DNA of 64,000 nt from Streptomyces sp. NRRL S-31 (GTDB lineage Bacteria > Actinomycetota > Actinomycetes > Streptomycetales > Streptomycetaceae): the NCBI RefSeq assembly GCF_000718775.1, contig NZ_JOCB01000010.1, positions 44,235-108,234 on the forward strand. The letters are read 5' to 3'. Shown here piece after piece: positions 37,401 through 50,854 of the stretch (position 1 is the stretch's first letter; each line of letters begins with the position of its first letter). Position numbers and translations under genes: made by a program. Below the pieces are notes generated by a model. That model saw only the letters and a list, made by a program, of their open reading frames with translations. It searched no databases and was not told the DNA's origin.

Positions 37401-40400
37401 CGCTCACCTCGCCGACCGCCAAGTTCGACCTGGCGTTCTTCGTCAACGAACGCCGCGGCGGCGGCCTTTCGGGCTTCCTGGAGTTCGCCTCCGACCTCTT
37501 CGACCGGGAGACCGCCGAGCGGATCACCGCACGCTTCGTCGACCTGCTCACCGCCGCCGTCGCCGCGCCCGAGACGCCCGTCGGCGACCTCGGCATCGTC
37601 GGCCCGGCCGAACGCCGGCGACTGCTCACCGAGTGGAACGCCACCGCCCGCGAGCTGCCCGCGACCACCCTCACCGCGCTCGTCGAGGCCCAGGCGGCCC
37701 GTACCCCGGACGCCCTCGCGGTCGTCTTCGGCGCCACCGGGCTGACGTACGGCGAACTCGACGCCCGCGCCAACCGGCTGGCCCGCCGTCTCGTCGAACT
37801 CGGCGCCGGTCCCGAGCGGTTCGTCGGGGTCCTGCTGCCCACCTCCGAACAGCTCCCGGTCACCCTGCTGGCCGTCCTCAAGTCGGGGGCCGCCTACCTG
37901 CCGCTCGACCCCGGGCTGCCCGAGGAGCGGATCGCGTTCATGCTCGGCGACATCGCCCCCGTCGCCGTGGTGACCACCCCCGACCGGGCCGGCCGGCTCG
38001 GCGGAATCCCCGCCGTGCTGCCCTACGACCCGGCCGTGACCGCGCAGCCGGCCACCGCGCCCCCCGGGGTGCCGGCGCTGCCCGGCCACGCCGCGTTCGT
38101 CATCTTCACCTCCGGCTCCACCGGCCGGCCCAAGGCCGTCGTCGTCGAGCACCGCTCGCTGACCGCCTACCTGGCGTGGGCCACCGACACCTACGACAGC
38201 CTGCGGGGCCGCGCCCTGGTGCACTCCCCGGTCGCCTTCGACCTCACCGTCACCGGTCTGTGGGGGCCGCTCGTCTCGGGCGGCTGCGTGGAACTGGTGC
38301 GCTGGAACGCCACCGGACCCGACACCGAGTACGGCGTCTCCCGGCCCGACTTCGTCAAGGCCACCCCGAGCCACCTGACCCTGCTCGGCGCGGTCGCCGA
38401 CACCTACTCGCCCAGCGGCCAGCTCGTCCTCGGCGGGGAGTCGCTGCTGGGCGACGCCCTCGACACCTGGCGGGCCGGCCACCCGGGGGTGACCGTGCTC
38501 AACGAGTACGGCCCCACCGAGACCACGGTCGGCTGCACCGTCTTCCGCATCGCACCGGGCGACGCCGTGACCCCGGGCGTCATCACCATCGGCACACCGG
38601 TGTGGAACACCCAGGTGTACGTGCTCGACAGCCGGCTGCGCCCGGCCCCGGTCGGCACGCCCGGCGAGCTGTACGTCGCCGGTGACCTGGTCACCCGCGG
38701 CTACCACGGGCGCCCCGGCCTCACCGCGGGCCGCTTCGTGGCGAACCCCTACGGACCGGCGGGCTCCCGGATGTACCGCACCGGCGACCTGGCCCGCTGG
38801 ACCGGGGCGGGACTGCTGGAGTTCGCCGGCCGGACCGACGACCAGGTGAAGATCCGCGGCTTCCGCGTCGAACCCGGCGAGGTCGAGGCCGTACTCGCCG
38901 CCGCGCCGGAGATCGCCCGGGCCGCCGTGGTGGTCCGCGAGGACCAGCCCGGTGACAAGCGGCTCGTCGCCTACCTCGTGCCCCGGCCGGGGGCCCGCGT
39001 CGACACCCGGGCGCTGCGCGCGAGCGTGGCCCGCACCCTGCCCGACCACATGGTCCCGGCCGCCCTCGTCGTCCTGGACGCGCTGCCGCTGACCGTCAAC
39101 GGCAAGCTGGACCGCAGGGCGCTGCCCGCCCCGGACCAGGGCGTGCCGCCCGACGGCGGGACCGCGGCGGCCCCGGCCGGAGAACGGTCCGGGGCCGGCC
39201 CGGACGCGGACCGGCCGGTGGCCGATCCGGCCGCGGACCGGGTCGCGGAACTCTTCGCCGAGGTGCTCGGCGTTCCCGGGACCACGGCGGACGACAACTT
39301 CTTCCTGCTCGGCGGCCACTCCCTGCTCGTCGCCCGGCTCGTCAACCGGATCCGCGCGGAGTTCGGCGTCGAACTGTCGATCCGGGACGTGTTCGAGAAC
39401 CCCACCCCGGCCGGGACCGCCCGGCTGCTCGGCGCCGCCCGGACCGCTCGCCCGCCGCTCGTCGCCCGGGAACGCCCCGCGCGCGTACCGCTGTCCACGG
39501 CCCAGCGGCGGATGTGGATCCTCGACCGGCTCCAGGGCCCGTCCGCCACGTACACCATCCCGGTCGTGCTGCGGCTGGCCGGCGACCTCGACACCGACGC
39601 GCTGCGGGCGGCCTTCGCCGACGTGGTGGAGCGGCACGAAGCGCTGCGCACCCTGATCGCCGAGGACGCCGAGGGCCCGCACCAGGTCGTCGTGGACCGC
39701 CCGGCCCCGTTCACCGTCACCGCCTGCCCGGCCGGCCGGCTGTCCGCCGAGATCGCCCGCGCCGCCGCCGTCCCCTTCGCCTTGGACCGCGAACTCCCGG
39801 TACGTGCGACCCTGTTCGACACCGGTGACGGCACGTACGCGCTGCTGGTCGTGCTGCACCACATCGCCGGTGACGGCGGCTCGATGGGCCCGCTGGCCGC
39901 CGACCTGGCCACGGCCTACGCCGGACGTCTGGCCGGCACCGGCTCCGGACTCGCCCCGCTGCCCGTGCAGTACGCGGACTACGCCCTGTGGCAGCGCGAA
40001 CTCCCCGAGGAAGGCGTCGCGTTCTGGACCACGGCGCTCGACGGCCTGCCCGAGCGGATCGACCTGCCCACCGACCGGCCGCGCCCCGCGGCGGCGTCCC
40101 AGCGCGGTGACACCGTCGCCTTCACCGTGCCCGCCGCGCTGCGCGCCCGGGTGGAGGAACTGGGGCGCGCACGCGACGCCGGCGCCTTCATGGTCCTCCA
40201 GGCCGTGCTGGCGCTCCTGCTCAGCCGGCTCGGCGCGGGCGACGACATCGCCATCGGCAGCCCGGTGGAGGGCCGCTCCGAGGCCGCGCTGGAAGGACTC
40301 GTCGGTCTCTTCGCCAACACCCTCGTCCTGCGCGCCGACGTCTCCGGCGACCCCACCTTCACGGAACTCCTCGGCCGCGTCCGGCGGTTCGACGTCGATG

Positions 40401-43400
40401 CCTACGCCCACGCCGACGTGCCCTTCGAGCAGCTGGTGGAGGCGCTCAACCCGGAGCGGTCGCGCTCCTGGCACCCGCTGTTCCAGGTGATGCTGACCCT
40501 GAACGCCGAGACCGCGCCGCCGGACCTGCCAGGTCTCACCGTCCGGCTGGGCGACGCCCCGTCCGGCGCCGCCAAGTTCGACCTGTCCCTGACCCTGTCG
40601 GAGAACGGCACGGAGTGGGACGCGGTCCTGGAGTACGCCACCGACCTCTTCGACCGTGCCACCGTCCGCTCCTTCGCCGACCGCTACCTGCGGCTGCTCA
40701 CCGCGGTGACGGACGACCCGGCCCGGCCCGTCCGCGGCCTGCCGCTGCTGACCGCCGCCGAGCGGACCGAACTCCTCGTCACCCGCAACGCCACCGCCCG
40801 CCGCGGGCCCGGCACCCCGCTGCCCGAGCGGTTCGAAGCCCAGGCGGACCGCACCCCGGACGCCGTGGCGGTCGTCTCCTCCGGGACCACGCTCACCTAC
40901 GCCGCACTCGACGCGCGGGCCAACCGGCTGGCCCGTGACCTGGCCGGCCGGGGCGCCGGCCCCGGATCGGTCGTCGCCGTCGTCCTGCCGCGCACCCCCG
41001 ACCTGCTCGTCGCGCTGCTGGCGGTCCTCAAGACCGGAGCGGCCTACCTGCCCGTCGACCACACCTATCCCGCCGCCCGCGTCAGGTACCTGATCGAGGA
41101 CGCCGGCGCCCGGCTGACCGTCACCCCGGACACCTTCACCGCGGAGTCGGACCGCCACCCGGACACCCGGCTCGGCATCCGGCCGCACCCGCGGGACGCC
41201 GCCTACCTGATCCACACCTCCGGATCGACCGGCCGGCCCAAGGGCGTCGTCGTCGAGCACGCCGCGCTGGCCGCGTACCTGGACGCGGCGACCGCCCTGT
41301 ACCCGGCCGCCGCCCACGAGGCGCTGGCGCACTCCTCCGTCGCCTTCGACATGCCGGTCACCGTGCTGTTCACCCCGCTCGTCACCGGCGGCCGGGTCCG
41401 GTTCGCCGCACTGGACGAACACACCCCCCGGCCCGGGCTGCTCAAGATCACCCCGAGCCACCTGCCGCTGCTGGAGGCCCTGCCGGACCGGGTCTCGGCC
41501 GCCACCGACCTCGTCGTCGGCGGTGAGGCGCTCGACGCCGGGCCGCTCGGGCGCTGGCGCGCCCGCCACCCGGACGCCGTGGTCACCAACGAGTACGGGC
41601 CCACCGAGACGACCGTGGGCGTCGTCGTGCACCGCCTCGCACCCGGTGACCGCCTCGCCGACGGCCCCGTCCCCATCGGACGCCCGGTCGGCGGCGCGCG
41701 GGCGTACGTCCTCGACGCCTTCCTCCAGCCCGTCCCCGACGGCGTGTGGGGAGAGCTGTACCTCGCGGGCGCCCAGGTGGCCCGCGGCTACGCCGGACGC
41801 CCCGGCCAGACCGCCGAACGGTTCGTCGCCGACCCCTTCGGCCCCGCGGGCACCCGGATGTACCGGGTGGGCGACCGGGCCCGCTGGAACACCGCCGGAG
41901 TGCTGGAGTACGGCGGCCGGGCCGACGACCAGGTCAAGATCCGAGGCCACCGCGTCGAGCCCGGCGAGACCGAGGCGGCGCTGACCGCCCTGGACACCGT
42001 CGCCCAGGCGGCGGTCGTCCTCCGCGAGGACCGTCCCGGCGACCCCCGCCTCGTCGCCTACCTGGTCGCCGCCGACCCCGCCGTACCGATCGGCGACCCC
42101 CGCGCGGCCCTGGCCGCCACCCTGCCCGCGCACCTGCTCCCCTCGGCCTGCGTCGTCCTGGACCGCCTCCCGCTCACCCCCAACGGCAAGCTGGACCGGC
42201 GTGCCCTGCCCGCCCCGGACACCACCGGCGCCGCCCTTGGCGGCCGGGCCCCGCGCACCCCCGCCGAGGAGATCCTGTGTGCCCTCTTCGCCGAGGTCCT
42301 CGGGGTCCCGGAAGTCTTGGTCGACGACGACTTCTTCCGGCTCGGCGGCCACTCGCTGCTCGCCACCCAACTGGTGAACCGCGCCCGCAACGCGCTCGGC
42401 ACCCCGGTCCGGCTCGGCGACCTGTTCGACACCCCGACGGTCGCCGGACTCGCCGCCGGGCTCACCCCGGGCGGCACGGTGGAACGCTTCACCCTCCTGC
42501 CGCGCCCCGACCGGCTCCCCCTCTCCTACGGCCAGGAGCGGCTGTGGTTCCTGCACACCCTCGACGGCCCGTCCGACACCTACAACATCCCCGTCGTCCT
42601 GCGGCTGTCCGGCACCCTCGACACGGCCGCGCTGCGGGCCGCCCTGGGTGACCTCGCGGACCGGCACGAGATCCTGCGCACGGTCTACGCGACCGACGCC
42701 CGCGGCAGCCACCAGATCATCCTGCCGCCCGGGCGCGGCCTGCCCGCGCTCACCGTCACCGACGTCGACAAGCAGGCCCTGCCGGCGGCCGTGCGCGCGG
42801 CGGCCGGCCACCTCTTCGACCTCGGCCGGGACGTCCCGGTCCACGGCCGGCTGCTGCGCACCGCGCCCGACGAGGCGGTCTTCGTCCTGGTCGTCCACCA
42901 CATCGCCGCCGACGCCGTCTCCCTGACGACACTCGCCCGCGACCTCGGCACCGCCTACCGGGCCCGGCACGCCGGCCACGCGCCCGACTGGGCTCCGCCG
43001 GCCGTCCAGTACGCCGACTTCGGCCTGTGGCAGCGCCGGGTGCTCGGCTCCGACCAGGACCCGGACAGCGAACTGTCCCGCCGGCTCCGCCACTGGACCC
43101 GCACGCTCGCCGGCGCCCCGGAACTCATCGCACTGCCCACCGACCGGCCCAGGCCCGCCGTCGCCTCCCATCGCGGCGGCACCGTACGGTTCACGATTCC
43201 CCGCGCGCTGCGCGAGGCGCTCACCGAACTGGCCCACGGCAGCGGCAGCACGCTGTTCATGGTGCTGCACGCCGCGTTCGCCGCGCTGCTCGGCAAGCAC
43301 GGCGCCGGTGACGACATCGTCCTCGGCACCCCGGTGGCCGGCCGGACCGACGAGGCCGCCCACGACCTCGTCGGGTCCTTCGTCAACACCCTCGTCCTGC

Positions 43401-46400
43401 GCACCCCGCTGGACGGCGACCCCACCTTCCGGCGGCTGCTCGACCGGGTCCGGGCCGTCGACCTGGACGCCTACGCCCACCAGGACGTGCCGTTCGAACG
43501 ACTGGTGGAGGCCCTCAACCCGGTCCGCTCCACCGCCCACCAGCCGCTGGTACAGGCGACGATCATGCTGAACAACACGGTCCGCCCCGCCGCGTTGGAC
43601 CTGCCCGGCCTCCGGGTCCGGGCGGAGGAACCGGCCGCGCCCGCCGCCAAGTTCGACCTCTCGCTCTCCTTCGCCGACGCCGCCGACGGCGGCCTGGACG
43701 GCGGCCTGGAGTACGCGGCCGACCTGTTCGACGCCGACACCGTCACCGAGCTGACCGCCCGGCTGGTCCGCCTGCTCACCGCCGTCACCCGGGACGCGGC
43801 GGACCAGCCGCTCAGCCGCGTCGACGTGCTCTCCGACACCGACCGGCGCAACCTGCTCCACACCTGGAACGGGACCCCGCGCCCGGCCCCGGAGACCACC
43901 GTCACCACCCTCTTCGCCGAACAGGTCCGCCGCACCCCGCACGCCGTGGCCGTCGTCGCGGACGGCACCGCGACGACCTACGCCGAGCTGGACGCGCGCG
44001 CCGAACGGCTCGCCCGCCGGCTGCGCGCCCTCGGCGTCGGACCCGAGACGCCCGTCGCCCTGCACGCCGAGCGCTCCCTGTCGCTCGTCGTGGCCACACT
44101 CGCCGTGCTCAAGGCGGGCGGCGCCTACGTACCGCTCGACGCCCGCCACCCCGCGGCCCGGCTGGAGCGCATCCTCACCGACACCGGCGCCGTCGCCGTA
44201 CTGACGCACTCCCGGGCGGCACACCCGGACCTCGACCACGGCCTGCCCCTGGTCGACATCGACGACCCGGGACCCGACCCGGCGCCCGGCACCGTCGCAC
44301 CCGCCGGCGCGGCCCATCCCGACCAGCTCGCGTACGTGATGTACACCTCCGGGTCCACCGGCACCCCCAAGGGCATCGCCGTCACCCACCGCGACGTGGT
44401 CTCCCTCGCCCGCGACCCCCGCTGGGCCGGCGACGCCCACCGGCGGGTGCTCCTGCGCTCGCCGCACGCCTTCGACGCCGCCACCTACGAACTGTGGGTA
44501 CCGCTGCTCGGCGGCGGCCGGGTCGTCGTCGCCCCGCCCGGCGACCTCACCCTCGACGCCCTGCGCACCCTCCTCACGGCCGAGGAGGTGACCGCGGTCT
44601 TCCTCACCACCGCGCTGTTCAACGTCATCGCCGAGGACGACCCGACGTGCCTCGCCACGCTGCGCGAGGTGTGGACCGGCGGCGAACAGGCCGCACCCGA
44701 CGCGTTCCGCCGCGCCGTCACCGCCTGCCCGGACACCGCCTTCGTCCACGTCTACGGGCCGACCGAGACCACCACCTTCGCCACCTGCCACCCGGTCCCC
44801 CGCCCCTGGGCGCGGCCCGGTGCCGTCCCCATCGGCCGGGCCATGAGCGGCATGCGCGCCTACGTCCTGGACGCGGCGCTCACCCCCGTGCCGCCGGGCG
44901 CACCCGGCGAGCTGTACCTCGCCGGTCTCGGCCTGGCCCGCGGCTACACCGGCGCGCCGGCCGCCACCGCCGAACGGTTCGTCGCCGACCCGTTCGGCAC
45001 CCCCGGCACCCGCATGTACCGCACCGGCGACATCGTCCGGTACAACCGCGACGGACAGCTGGAGTTCACCGGCCGCGCCGACGCCCAGGTGAAGATCCGC
45101 GGCTTCCGGATCGAGCCGGGCGAGATCGAGGCCGTCCTCACCGGCCACCCCGGCGTCGGCCGGGCCGTCGCCGTCGTCCGCGAGGACGCCCAAGGGGAAC
45201 GCGCCCTGTACGCCTACGCCGTACCCGCTCCCGGCCACCGACGCCCGGAACGGGACGAACTGTGCGCCCTGCTGGAGTCCGCCGTGCCCGGCTACGCGCT
45301 CCCCGCCGGCCTCGTCGTCCTCGACGAACTGCCGCTGACCCCCAACGGCAAGGTCGACCAGCGCGCGCTGCCCGCCCCCGAACCGGCCGCGCACCCCCGG
45401 GGCCGCCTGCCGCGCTCGCCGAGGGAGGAGATCCTGTGCCGGCTGTTCGCCGAGATCCTCGGCGTGCCGTCGGTCTCCGCGGACGACGACTTCTTCCAGC
45501 GGGGCGGCCACTCGCTGCGCGTGACCCGCCTGGTGAGCCGCGTCCGCTCGGTGCTCGGCGTGCAACTCCCGGTGCGCGACGTGTTCGAGGCACCGACCCC
45601 GGCGGGACTCGCCGCCCGGCTGGGCCGGGCCGCCGCCGCGCCCGCCGGTCTGCGGGTGCTGCCCCGGCCGGACCGGGTCCCGCTCTCCTACGCACAGGAA
45701 CGGCTGTGGTTCCTGCACCGCTTCGAGGGCCCGTCGGCGACGTACAACATCCCGCTCGCCCTCCGGCTGCGCGGCCCCCTGGACACCGACGCCCTCCGCG
45801 CGGCCCTGCGGGACCTGACCGGGCGGCACGAGTCGCTGCGCACCGTGTACGCCGAGGACGCCGACGGCTCCCACCAGGTGGTGCTGCCCGCCGGGACCGC
45901 CGTACCCGAGCTGACGGTGACGGACGTGACCGCGGCCGAGGTCCCGGACCGGCTGGCACGGGCCGTCGAGTACGCCTTCGACCTCACCGCCGAGATCCCG
46001 CTGCGCGCCCACGTCTTCCGGCAGGGCCCGAGCGAAGCGGTGCTGCTGCTCCTCGTCCACCACATCGCCGGGGACGCCGAGTCCATGGTCCCGCTCGCGG
46101 ACGACCTCTCCCGCGCCTACGAGGCCAGGCTCTTCGGCCGGCCCCCGGGGTGGACACCGCTGACCGTGCAGTACGCCGACCACGCCGTCTGGCAGCGGCA
46201 CGCCCTCGGCGACCTCGACGACCCGGACGGCCCCGGCGGCGGACAGCTCGCCCACTGGCGGTCCGTGCTCGCCGGCGCCCCCGAGGAACTGGAACTGCCC
46301 ACCGACCGGCCCCGCCCCGCCCGGCCCTCCGGCGCCGGCGCCGCCGTCCCGCTCGACATCCCCGCCGGTCTGCACCGCGGCCTCGCCGAACTGGGCGAGG

Positions 46401-49400
46401 CGGAGGGCGCCACCGTGTTCATGGTGCTGCACGCCGCCCTCGCCGCGCTGCTGACCCGGCTCGGCGCGGGCACCGACCTGCCCATCGGCGCACCGGTCGC
46501 CGGCCGGGACGACGAGGCCCTCGACGGCCTGGTCGGGTTCTTCCTCAACACCCTGGTGCTGCGCACCGACACCTCGGGCGACCCGTCCTTCCGCGAACTG
46601 CTCGCCCGGGTCCGCCGCACCGACCTCGACGCCTACGAACACCAGGCGGTGCCCTTCGAACGGCTCGTCGAGGCACTCAACCCCGCCCGGTCACCCGCCC
46701 GGCACCCGCTGTTCCAGGTGATGCTGTCGTTCCGCAACAACACCCGGGCGGAGCTGCGGCTGCCCTCGCTCACCGCCGAACCCGTGTCGGTCCGGCTGCC
46801 CGCAGCCAAGTTCGACCTGTCGTTCAGCCTCACCGAGCGGTTCGGGCCGGACGGTGAACCCGACGGGGTGAGCGGCGAGGTGCAGTACGCCTCCGCGCTG
46901 TTCGACGAGGAGACCGTGCGCGCCCTGGCCGAGCGGCTGGTGCGCGTCCTCGACCAGGTCCGCGCCGACCCCGGCCGCCGGCTCGGCGCACTGGACGTCC
47001 TGCTGCCGGGCGAGGAGCAGCGGCTGCTCCACGAGTGGAACGCCACCCGGCGCGCACACCGCGACGCCACCCTGGCCGACCTGTTCGAACGGGCCGTGCG
47101 CGCCACCCCCGACGCCGTGGCCGTCCGGGCGGACGGCACGGAACTGACCTACCGCGAGCTGAACGCACGGGCCAACCGGCTGGCCCACCTCCTCATCGGC
47201 GCGGGCTGCGGACCCGAGTCCGTGGTGGCCCTGGCGCTGCCCCGTTCCCTCGACCTCGTCGTCGCCGCGCACGCCGTGGCCAAGGCGGGCGCCGCCTACA
47301 CCCCCGTCGACCCCGCGGACCCGGCCGAGCGGACCGCCCGGATCTGCGCGGACGCCGACGTGGCGCTCGCGATCAGCACCACCGGGCACCGCGACCGGCT
47401 GCCCGCACCGCTGCCCGTGGTGCTCCTCGACACGCCGGAGACCGCGACCGCGCTCGCCGGGCGGCCGGACACCGACCCGGCCGACCGGGACCGCACCACG
47501 CCCCTGCTCCCCGACCACCCCGCGTACGTCATGTTCACCTCCGGCTCGACCGGCCGCCCCAAGGGAGTGGTGGTCTCCCAGCGCTCCGTCGTCAACCACC
47601 TGGGCTGGCTCCAGGACACCTACCGGCTGACCCCGGACGACCGCGTCCTGCACAAGACGCCCATCGGGTTCACCGTGTCGGTCTGGGAGCTGTTCTGGCC
47701 CCTCCAGACCGGGGCCTGCACGGTGGTCGCCGAGCCCGACGGCCACCGCGACCCCGGCTACCTCACCGACCTGTTCGCCACCCACGGCATCACCACCGTC
47801 CACTTCGTGCCCTCCATGCTCGAAGTGCTCCTGTCCGGGACGGACCGGTCCCGGCTCGCCGGGCTGCGCCGCGTCTTCGTCGGCGGCGAGGGCCTCACCC
47901 GCGACCTGTACGAGCGGTTCACCGCCGCGTTCGGGACACCGCTGCACTACAAGTACGGCTCCACGGAGGTCACCTGCGACGCCACGGTCTGGGACCCGGA
48001 CACCGACCCGGGCGCCCGGCCCCCCGTGACGATCGGCGTCCCCGTCCACAACACCCGCGTCCACGTCCTGGACCCCGAGCTGCGGCCCGTCCCGCCCGGC
48101 GTCCCGGGCGAGCTGTACGTCGCCGGCGACCAGGTCGCCCGCGGCTACGCCGGCCGCCCCGGGCTGACCGCCGAACGGTTCGTGGCGAACCCGTTCGCCC
48201 CCGGCGAGCGGATGTACCGCACGGGCGACCTGGCGCGCTGGGACCGGGCCGGACGACTGCACTTCGTCGGCCGCTCCGACCAGCAGCTCAAGGTGCGCGG
48301 CGTACGGGTGGAACCCGCCGAGATCGAGGCCGTCCTCACCGAATCGCCCTCCGTCACCCGCGCCGCCGTCGTCCTGCGCGACGGTGCGCTGGTCGCCTAC
48401 GCCACCGGCGACGCCACCCCCGGCGAACTCCACCGCAGGCTGGCGGCCCGGCTGCCCGGACACCTCGTCCCGCGCGCGGTGGTGATCCTGCCCGAGTTCC
48501 CGCTGACCACCAGCGGCAAGCTGGACCGGGCGGCGCTGCCCGCGCCCCGGGACACCGCCCGGCCGGCCCGGCGGGCCCCGCGCACCGAGGAGGAGCGCGC
48601 CGTGTGCGCCCTCTTCGCCGACCTGCTCGGCGTCCCCGGGGTGGGCGTCGACGACGACTTCTTCGCGCTCGGCGGACACTCCCTGCTGGCGGCGCGGCTG
48701 ACCGGCCGGATCCGCGCCGAGCTGGGGTACGACGTCTCGGTCCGCACCCTGTTCGAGGCCCCGACACCGGCCGCGCTCGCCGAGGCGCTGCGCACCGGCG
48801 ACGCCACCGGAGCCACCGGCGTGCTGCTGCCGCTGCGCACCGGCGGCCCCGGCACCCCGCTGTTCTGCGTCCACCCGCTGGGCGGCCTGGGCTGGGCCTA
48901 CCGGGCGCTGACCCGGCACCTGGACGCCCGCCACCCGGTGTACGGGCTCCAGGCGGCCGGCTTCGACGAGCCCGCGCCGCTGCCGTCCGCCATCACCGGG
49001 ATGGCCGCCCACTACCTCGCCCGGCTCCGCGAGGTACGGCCGTGCGGACCGTACCGGCTGCTCGGCTGGTCCTTCGGCGGGCTGGTCGCCCAGGAGATGG
49101 CCGTCCAGCTCCAGGACGCGGGCGAGGAGGTCGAGCTGCTGATGCTGCTCGATGCCTTCCCCCGCGACCTGACCGCCGCCCAGCCGGCACCCGAGGAGGT
49201 GCTCGCCGGGGTGCAGGTCCCCGACGACATGCTCGCCGCCTTCACCGAGGACCAGCTCACCCACCTCAAGGCCGTCTTCCTCAACAACAGCGGCATCGCG
49301 GGTCTGCACACCCCCCGCGTCTTCCACGGCGACGTCGTGTTCTGCGCCGCGACCGAACTGGAGGACGGCGAGCGGCGCCGGCCGCCCTCGCTCTGGCAGC

Positions 49401-49549
49401 CGTACGTCACCGGCCGGATCGAGGTGCACGACATCGAGGCCACCCACAACACCCTGCTCGCCGAGCGGCCCGCCGCGGCCGTCGGACACCTGCTCGCCGA
49501 CGTGCTCGGCGCCCTGGACGCCTCGCGCGCGGAGGAGAACGCGTCATGA
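28439..49549 (+). CDS. Seven-module lipopeptide NRPS with an A-less second module and terminal TE
   Basis: 7036 residues in one gene. Order: C1-A1-T1-C2-T2-C3-A2-T3-C4-A3-T4-C5-A4-T5-C6-A5-T6-C7-A6-T7-TE. C motifs are HHILLDAYG (143), HHLLLDG (1180) and HHIA.D at 1717, 2740, 3807, 4820 and 5874. Carrier Ser residues are near 976 (GMDS), 1539 (GGTS), 2561, 3628, 4639, 5692 and 6748. TE Ser is 6878 (GWSFGG). Pocket codes read by eye: A1 DIWHATLIEK (unassigned, Ser-like), A2 DVWHVSAVDK (Ser-like), A3 DLTKVGEVGK (Asn), A4 DMTKVGEVGK (Asn-like), A5 DAYFWGVTFK (Val/Ile-like), A6 TVWHFGKCDK (unassigned, Thr at the Asp235 position). No epimerization domain. C1 follows the ACP gene and should join the acyl group to residue 1. 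GTG start 2 bases after the ACP stop. Confidence 0.97.
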   Translation: MEKAATGDIRGIALTAAQHGVWVAQQLDPGSPLFVCGVHVDTAAPFDPGLLDRAVRQTVAETEALRVRFTDDGDTVRQRVDPAIEGTLGVVDLGGEDDPEAAARAWIEARQSQAPPALTDGPLFAHTLLRLGPDRDRLYFRYHHILLDAYGQMLYLRRLLDVYDALAAGGRPAPAHFAPLAGLVAEEHAYTGSPRHERDRAHWLARFADLPAATELGSGPASLARSLPPVTGLVPADTAQRLRALPGARWSLPVIAALAAYTHRATGATDVVIRVFLAARTTPDSLATPAMLVNDLPLRLTVRPSATFTELVGQVRDRLAEAVRHQRFPGERLRRELGARGPGALTGPTVNVLSFAPGRLTVGGAEATVHQVASGPVRDLVLNAYADDTAADGIRLTVNAHPDRFTPADVTAHRDRYTRLLTAAAGAPGAPLGTLDLLGPDEHRLLAGFDDTAAPLDPRPLVERIAAQDPAAEALVFEGESVTYGELGARANRLAHALRRRGAGPESRVAVMLPRSVDLVVAVLAVLKAGAAFVPVETGYPAARAAHILADSGAELVIAADDVPGFERIAPDAGADEPAHDPGVRVRGDNAAYVMYTSGSTGRPKGVVVPHEGLLNRLAWLQRDHRMTPDDRIVQKTPIGFDISVWELLWPLVQGATLVVARPEGHRDPAYLERLIREQRVTIVHFVPSMLGAFLAEAAFGPSVRLVACTGEALPPDLVRRFHQRVDAELWNLYGPTEAAIEVTSHATGPDEDPVPIGRPGANTRAHVLDAGLNPVPPGVTGELYLAGVQLARGYHGRPALTAERFTADPYGPSGSRMYRTGDLARRRPDGTLEYAGRVDDQVKIAGQRAEPGEVEAVLGGAPGVRQSVVVARRAPSGAQQLVAYVTGEPETDPRAWLAARLPAFLVPAAVLTLPELPLTPNGKIDRKALPEPAAPAPGRAPRTGTERVLRDLAADLIGHPGLGADDDLFLLGMDSVHALRLAARARAAGLGLTPQDVFAHPTVEALAALAGTVPATGAAGTPPGPAPDGGTPLTPADVPFVTVDQRELDRYPGAQDVLPLSPLQEGLLFHALYEDDDPYVGQLVLDVEGGFDPARMREAATALLRRHPLLRAGFRSRSAGAPVQVVSARITVPWEERDAAGDDELTAFLARDRARGLSVLRPPLLRFTVLGTRLVLTHHHLLLDGWSLPLLVRELFELYGGADLPAPVSHRAHAAWLAGRDRAASTAAWQRELADLPGPTLLAPRRRTPDGHAEHELLLDETVTAALTGAARRRGLTLNTVMQGLWALLLREFTGRDDVVFGATVSTRPADLPGAESMIGLFVNTLPVRVRVDPDRPLAGQLAEVQARQIALAGYADAGLADLTRAAGVDELFDTVLAFENYPMESGTEAGGLRLAAADLALHSHYPLSVALFPGTALRLRFSYRTGAFTADALAVLSGRLTRLAALAAEDLDRPAGDLAVVTPEDRLAVTGDGPATEPAAPRRRAAATSASATTSAPGTGTAPRTGAEERLRTVVAEVLGLDGITVDDDFFTLGGTSILMIRLVHRVRDEFGIGLSLRDVFATPTVRGLAALLADGPRDTTALAVRERPERIPLSFTQERMWFLQRLQGASGTYNIPLDIRLSGPLDATALGAALTDLVDRHEALRTLYPEDAEGPHQVVLAPGGTGFVLEVVRDPAPDLTARAARPFDLTTELPLRATLFDLGADEYALLLVVHHIATDGSSMRPLAEYLSAAYTARLQGTAADCPPPAVEYADFALWQRETLAPTLPDQIAHWTEALAGLPQQVTFPADRPRPAIAGHRGDHVAFRVDRELYGRMLDLARRTRTTPFMVLQAAVALLLTAHGAGEDIPVGGAIAGRPDSALDGVVGVFINTLVYRFDTSGDPSFTELLARVRDTGLAAYAHQDVPFERLVEELAPERSRAHHPFFQVMVAWLDFSEARLTLPGVRARTAPVLSGTAKFDVHFDCVVDADGDGLDCRLEYATELYDRQTAEAFVTRFLRVLDAVTDEPARRISQVDLLDDEERALILDGWNDTASTMDADSVVELMEAQDPDLPAVVFEGERVTYGAFNARVNRLARALRRRGVGPETRVAVMLPYSVDLVVALWAVIKCGAAYVPIDTGYPADRIAYLLGDSGARLILAEHDVEGFERVPVDAAEESAENLGVVAHGGNTSYIIYTSGSTGRPKGTLNTYEGMTNRFWWMQRDLDLGPGDRVLQATPTGFDVSVWEVFWTLSRGAALVVPRPGGHRDPVYLSRLMHDESVTVLHLGASRLAAFLAEAELPATVRAVESGDEIMPAELIRRFHQHSRHPDPVLTNAYGPTEAAVDVTRWPTPKDPGTVLIGGPVLNTQAYVLDRTLRPVPPGVTGELYLGGLQLARGYLDRPALTAERFVANPYGAPGSRVYRTGDLVRWTRDGELEYFGRADDQVKLRGQRIELGEIESAMRAHPGVAQAAAAVHDQRLTGYLITSAPVDHEELRSRLAAELPAYMVPPVFLELDRFPRLSSGKLDRQALPVPDFAPAAGRVPRTPREELVCGLFAEVTGVPEVFLDDDFFALGGHSLSVARLANRIRTVLGVDVELVTLFEATTPARIAARLDGAAPRRPAVTARPRGERLPLSHAQERLWFTHRFEGPSATYNLPVALRLTGDLDVAALGAALGDVAARHEALRTVFAEDEQGPHQIVRDSVPPPAVVVTDAAGLDGRLAEAVRVPFDLAAEPPMRSILFDLGSGEYVLLVVLHHIAGDAFSMAPLAEDLITAYTARRAGHAPGWTPLEVQYADYAGWQREVLGAADDPDSEAARQLGFWTENLAGLPEQLELPADRPRPAVSSHRGDTVAFDVPAEVHTALRALAREHHVTPFMTVQAALVTLLHRLGAGDDIVIGSPVAGRPDEALTGLVGFFVNNLVLRTDLSGDPTFTEVLARVRATDLAAYAHQDVPFERVVEAVNPPRSTARHPLFQTNLNWVDAELEAVEDLAGQLPGLDGRVLPLTSPTAKFDLAFFVNERRGGGLSGFLEFASDLFDRETAERITARFVDLLTAAVAAPETPVGDLGIVGPAERRRLLTEWNATARELPATTLTALVEAQAARTPDALAVVFGATGLTYGELDARANRLARRLVELGAGPERFVGVLLPTSEQLPVTLLAVLKSGAAYLPLDPGLPEERIAFMLGDIAPVAVVTTPDRAGRLGGIPAVLPYDPAVTAQPATAPPGVPALPGHAAFVIFTSGSTGRPKAVVVEHRSLTAYLAWATDTYDSLRGRALVHSPVAFDLTVTGLWGPLVSGGCVELVRWNATGPDTEYGVSRPDFVKATPSHLTLLGAVADTYSPSGQLVLGGESLLGDALDTWRAGHPGVTVLNEYGPTETTVGCTVFRIAPGDAVTPGVITIGTPVWNTQVYVLDSRLRPAPVGTPGELYVAGDLVTRGYHGRPGLTAGRFVANPYGPAGSRMYRTGDLARWTGAGLLEFAGRTDDQVKIRGFRVEPGEVEAVLAAAPEIARAAVVVREDQPGDKRLVAYLVPRPGARVDTRALRASVARTLPDHMVPAALVVLDALPLTVNGKLDRRALPAPDQGVPPDGGTAAAPAGERSGAGPDADRPVADPAADRVAELFAEVLGVPGTTADDNFFLLGGHSLLVARLVNRIRAEFGVELSIRDVFENPTPAGTARLLGAARTARPPLVARERPARVPLSTAQRRMWILDRLQGPSATYTIPVVLRLAGDLDTDALRAAFADVVERHEALRTLIAEDAEGPHQVVVDRPAPFTVTACPAGRLSAEIARAAAVPFALDRELPVRATLFDTGDGTYALLVVLHHIAGDGGSMGPLAADLATAYAGRLAGTGSGLAPLPVQYADYALWQRELPEEGVAFWTTALDGLPERIDLPTDRPRPAAASQRGDTVAFTVPAALRARVEELGRARDAGAFMVLQAVLALLLSRLGAGDDIAIGSPVEGRSEAALEGLVGLFANTLVLRADVSGDPTFTELLGRVRRFDVDAYAHADVPFEQLVEALNPERSRSWHPLFQVMLTLNAETAPPDLPGLTVRLGDAPSGAAKFDLSLTLSENGTEWDAVLEYATDLFDRATVRSFADRYLRLLTAVTDDPARPVRGLPLLTAAERTELLVTRNATARRGPGTPLPERFEAQADRTPDAVAVVSSGTTLTYAALDARANRLARDLAGRGAGPGSVVAVVLPRTPDLLVALLAVLKTGAAYLPVDHTYPAARVRYLIEDAGARLTVTPDTFTAESDRHPDTRLGIRPHPRDAAYLIHTSGSTGRPKGVVVEHAALAAYLDAATALYPAAAHEALAHSSVAFDMPVTVLFTPLVTGGRVRFAALDEHTPRPGLLKITPSHLPLLEALPDRVSAATDLVVGGEALDAGPLGRWRARHPDAVVTNEYGPTETTVGVVVHRLAPGDRLADGPVPIGRPVGGARAYVLDAFLQPVPDGVWGELYLAGAQVARGYAGRPGQTAERFVADPFGPAGTRMYRVGDRARWNTAGVLEYGGRADDQVKIRGHRVEPGETEAALTALDTVAQAAVVLREDRPGDPRLVAYLVAADPAVPIGDPRAALAATLPAHLLPSACVVLDRLPLTPNGKLDRRALPAPDTTGAALGGRAPRTPAEEILCALFAEVLGVPEVLVDDDFFRLGGHSLLATQLVNRARNALGTPVRLGDLFDTPTVAGLAAGLTPGGTVERFTLLPRPDRLPLSYGQERLWFLHTLDGPSDTYNIPVVLRLSGTLDTAALRAALGDLADRHEILRTVYATDARGSHQIILPPGRGLPALTVTDVDKQALPAAVRAAAGHLFDLGRDVPVHGRLLRTAPDEAVFVLVVHHIAADAVSLTTLARDLGTAYRARHAGHAPDWAPPAVQYADFGLWQRRVLGSDQDPDSELSRRLRHWTRTLAGAPELIALPTDRPRPAVASHRGGTVRFTIPRALREALTELAHGSGSTLFMVLHAAFAALLGKHGAGDDIVLGTPVAGRTDEAAHDLVGSFVNTLVLRTPLDGDPTFRRLLDRVRAVDLDAYAHQDVPFERLVEALNPVRSTAHQPLVQATIMLNNTVRPAALDLPGLRVRAEEPAAPAAKFDLSLSFADAADGGLDGGLEYAADLFDADTVTELTARLVRLLTAVTRDAADQPLSRVDVLSDTDRRNLLHTWNGTPRPAPETTVTTLFAEQVRRTPHAVAVVADGTATTYAELDARAERLARRLRALGVGPETPVALHAERSLSLVVATLAVLKAGGAYVPLDARHPAARLERILTDTGAVAVLTHSRAAHPDLDHGLPLVDIDDPGPDPAPGTVAPAGAAHPDQLAYVMYTSGSTGTPKGIAVTHRDVVSLARDPRWAGDAHRRVLLRSPHAFDAATYELWVPLLGGGRVVVAPPGDLTLDALRTLLTAEEVTAVFLTTALFNVIAEDDPTCLATLREVWTGGEQAAPDAFRRAVTACPDTAFVHVYGPTETTTFATCHPVPRPWARPGAVPIGRAMSGMRAYVLDAALTPVPPGAPGELYLAGLGLARGYTGAPAATAERFVADPFGTPGTRMYRTGDIVRYNRDGQLEFTGRADAQVKIRGFRIEPGEIEAVLTGHPGVGRAVAVVREDAQGERALYAYAVPAPGHRRPERDELCALLESAVPGYALPAGLVVLDELPLTPNGKVDQRALPAPEPAAHPRGRLPRSPREEILCRLFAEILGVPSVSADDDFFQRGGHSLRVTRLVSRVRSVLGVQLPVRDVFEAPTPAGLAARLGRAAAAPAGLRVLPRPDRVPLSYAQERLWFLHRFEGPSATYNIPLALRLRGPLDTDALRAALRDLTGRHESLRTVYAEDADGSHQVVLPAGTAVPELTVTDVTAAEVPDRLARAVEYAFDLTAEIPLRAHVFRQGPSEAVLLLLVHHIAGDAESMVPLADDLSRAYEARLFGRPPGWTPLTVQYADHAVWQRHALGDLDDPDGPGGGQLAHWRSVLAGAPEELELPTDRPRPARPSGAGAAVPLDIPAGLHRGLAELGEAEGATVFMVLHAALAALLTRLGAGTDLPIGAPVAGRDDEALDGLVGFFLNTLVLRTDTSGDPSFRELLARVRRTDLDAYEHQAVPFERLVEALNPARSPARHPLFQVMLSFRNNTRAELRLPSLTAEPVSVRLPAAKFDLSFSLTERFGPDGEPDGVSGEVQYASALFDEETVRALAERLVRVLDQVRADPGRRLGALDVLLPGEEQRLLHEWNATRRAHRDATLADLFERAVRATPDAVAVRADGTELTYRELNARANRLAHLLIGAGCGPESVVALALPRSLDLVVAAHAVAKAGAAYTPVDPADPAERTARICADADVALAISTTGHRDRLPAPLPVVLLDTPETATALAGRPDTDPADRDRTTPLLPDHPAYVMFTSGSTGRPKGVVVSQRSVVNHLGWLQDTYRLTPDDRVLHKTPIGFTVSVWELFWPLQTGACTVVAEPDGHRDPGYLTDLFATHGITTVHFVPSMLEVLLSGTDRSRLAGLRRVFVGGEGLTRDLYERFTAAFGTPLHYKYGSTEVTCDATVWDPDTDPGARPPVTIGVPVHNTRVHVLDPELRPVPPGVPGELYVAGDQVARGYAGRPGLTAERFVANPFAPGERMYRTGDLARWDRAGRLHFVGRSDQQLKVRGVRVEPAEIEAVLTESPSVTRAAVVLRDGALVAYATGDATPGELHRRLAARLPGHLVPRAVVILPEFPLTTSGKLDRAALPAPRDTARPARRAPRTEEERAVCALFADLLGVPGVGVDDDFFALGGHSLLAARLTGRIRAELGYDVSVRTLFEAPTPAALAEALRTGDATGATGVLLPLRTGGPGTPLFCVHPLGGLGWAYRALTRHLDARHPVYGLQAAGFDEPAPLPSAITGMAAHYLARLREVRPCGPYRLLGWSFGGLVAQEMAVQLQDAGEEVELLMLLDAFPRDLTAAQPAPEEVLAGVQVPDDMLAAFTEDQLTHLKAVFLNNSGIAGLHTPRVFHGDVVFCAATELEDGERRRPPSLWQPYVTGRIEVHDIEATHNTLLAERPAAAVGHLLADVLGALDASRAEENAS
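31590..33170 (+). other. A-less module 2 (C2-T2) of the NRPS
   Basis: Within the large NRPS, about residues 1052-1575. A full condensation domain ([30 protein letters not shown] at 1179-1188; [11 protein letters not shown]) is joined by an Ala/Thr/Ser-rich linker directly to a carrier domain with [12 protein letters not shown] (Ser1539). No A-domain motif occurs between them, and the spacing leaves no room for one. The carrier must therefore be charged in trans, most simply by the stand-alone Thr A-T protein at 16619-19447. The Ala/Thr linker may mark where an A domain was lost. Confidence 0.9.
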
Positions 49550-50796
49550 CCGGCCCCACGACCCCGCCCACGACCCCCGTCCGCACACCGCTGCCGCCGT
49601 CGGCGCTGGCCGGCCTCGACCTCGCCGACCCCGCGACCCACGCCCGACACGACCTGTCCGAGATCTGGCGCACGCTCCGCGCCGAGGACCCGGTCCACCG
49701 CCACACACCCGCCGGGGGCGCCCCCGCCTTCTGGGTGGTGACCCGGTTCGCCGACGCCACCGAGGTCTACCGCGCGCCCGACCGGTTCACCTCCGAGCGG
49801 GGCAACGTCCTCGCCTCGCTGCTCGCGGGCGGCGACTCGGCGTCCGGCGTGATGGCCGCCGTCACCGACGGGCCGCGCCACCGCGACCTGCGGCGCGTAC
49901 TGCTCCGGGTGTTCTCGCCGCGCGCCCTGTCCGGCGTGGTGGAGAAGGTGGAGCGGACCGGCCATGACCTGCTCGCCGCCGTCGTCGGCCGCCCCGAGTG
50001 CGACTTCGCCGAGGACGTCGCCGCGCACCTGCCGCTGAAGGCCGTCTGCGACCTGCTCGACGTCCCGCCGCCGGACCGCGCCTTCCTCCTCGCCCGCACC
50101 CGGACCGCGCTCAGCTCGGACGGCCCCGACCAGTCGCCCTTCGAGGCATGGCAGGCCCGCAACGACATTCTCGCCTACTTCGGCGAACTGGCCGAGCACC
50201 GACGGCAGCACCCGGGCACCGACGCCGTCAGCGTCCTGGCCACCGCACGGATCGAGGGCCGGCCGCTGACCATGGACGAGGTCGTCGCCAACTGCTACAG
50301 CCTCATCCTGGGCGGTGACGAGACCAGCCGGCTCGCCATCACCGGCGCGGTGCTCGCGTTCACCGAACACCCCGACCAGTGGCGGGCGTTCAAAGACGGC
50401 GAGGTCCGTCTCGACACGGCGGTCGACGAAGTGCTCCGGTGGACGACCCCGGCCCTCCACTTCGGGCGCACCGCGACCGCCGACACCCGGCTGAACGGCG
50501 TCCCCGTCGCCGCCGGCGACATCGTCACCGTGTGGAACGCGTCGGCCAACCGGGACGAGGCGGCCTTCCCCGACCCCGACCGCCTCGACCTCGGCCGCAC
50601 TCCCAACAAACACCTGTCCTTCGGCCATGGACCGCACTACTGCGTCGGCGCCCACCTCGGCCGGGCCGAGATCGCCGGCCTGCTGGGGGCCCTGCGGGAG
50701 CGGGTCGCCCGGATCGAACTGACCGGCAGACCCGAACCCGTCTACTCCTCCATGCTCAGCGGCTTCAGTTCGCTGCCCGTGCGGCTCGTCCCCTGA
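49546..50796 (+). CDS. Cytochrome P450 (carrier-bound amino-acid hydroxylase type)
   Basis: A 416-residue P450. The I-helix reads [12 protein letters not shown] (oxygen-activating acid-Thr pair), the K-helix has EVLR, and the heme loop is [13 protein letters not shown]. The GGDETSR-AITGAV pattern is that of actinomycete P450s which hydroxylate the beta carbon of amino acids bound to NRPS carriers (NovI, P450sky). Its ATG overlaps the NRPS stop and GGAGGAG lies just upstream, so it is coupled to the NRPS. Beta-hydroxylation of one or more peptide residues is the best guess; acyl-chain oxidation is an alternative. Confidence 0.92.
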   Translation: MTGPTTPPTTPVRTPLPPSALAGLDLADPATHARHDLSEIWRTLRAEDPVHRHTPAGGAPAFWVVTRFADATEVYRAPDRFTSERGNVLASLLAGGDSASGVMAAVTDGPRHRDLRRVLLRVFSPRALSGVVEKVERTGHDLLAAVVGRPECDFAEDVAAHLPLKAVCDLLDVPPPDRAFLLARTRTALSSDGPDQSPFEAWQARNDILAYFGELAEHRRQHPGTDAVSVLATARIEGRPLTMDEVVANCYSLILGGDETSRLAITGAVLAFTEHPDQWRAFKDGEVRLDTAVDEVLRWTTPALHFGRTATADTRLNGVPVAAGDIVTVWNASANRDEAAFPDPDRLDLGRTPNKHLSFGHGPHYCVGAHLGRAEIAGLLGALRERVARIELTGRPEPVYSSMLSGFSSLPVRLVP

Positions 50797-50854
50797 CCGG
50801 GCCGCACCCCCTCACCCCCGCCCACCCCCTACTCACGGAACAGGGAACACCACC

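Noticed and set aside
34757..46642. Very long open frame (about 3960 codons) antisense to the NRPS
   Set aside because: Rich in Gly, Arg, His, Gln and Asp with no domain motifs. It mirrors the codon-position bias of the NRPS on the other strand, which often keeps an antisense frame open in high-GC genes.
28439..49549. Search for epimerization domains in the NRPS
   Set aside because: All seven candidate regions keep the condensation motif HHxxxD; none has the HHxxxDxxSW epimerase pattern. D-residues would require dual C/E domains, which I cannot call reliably by eye.
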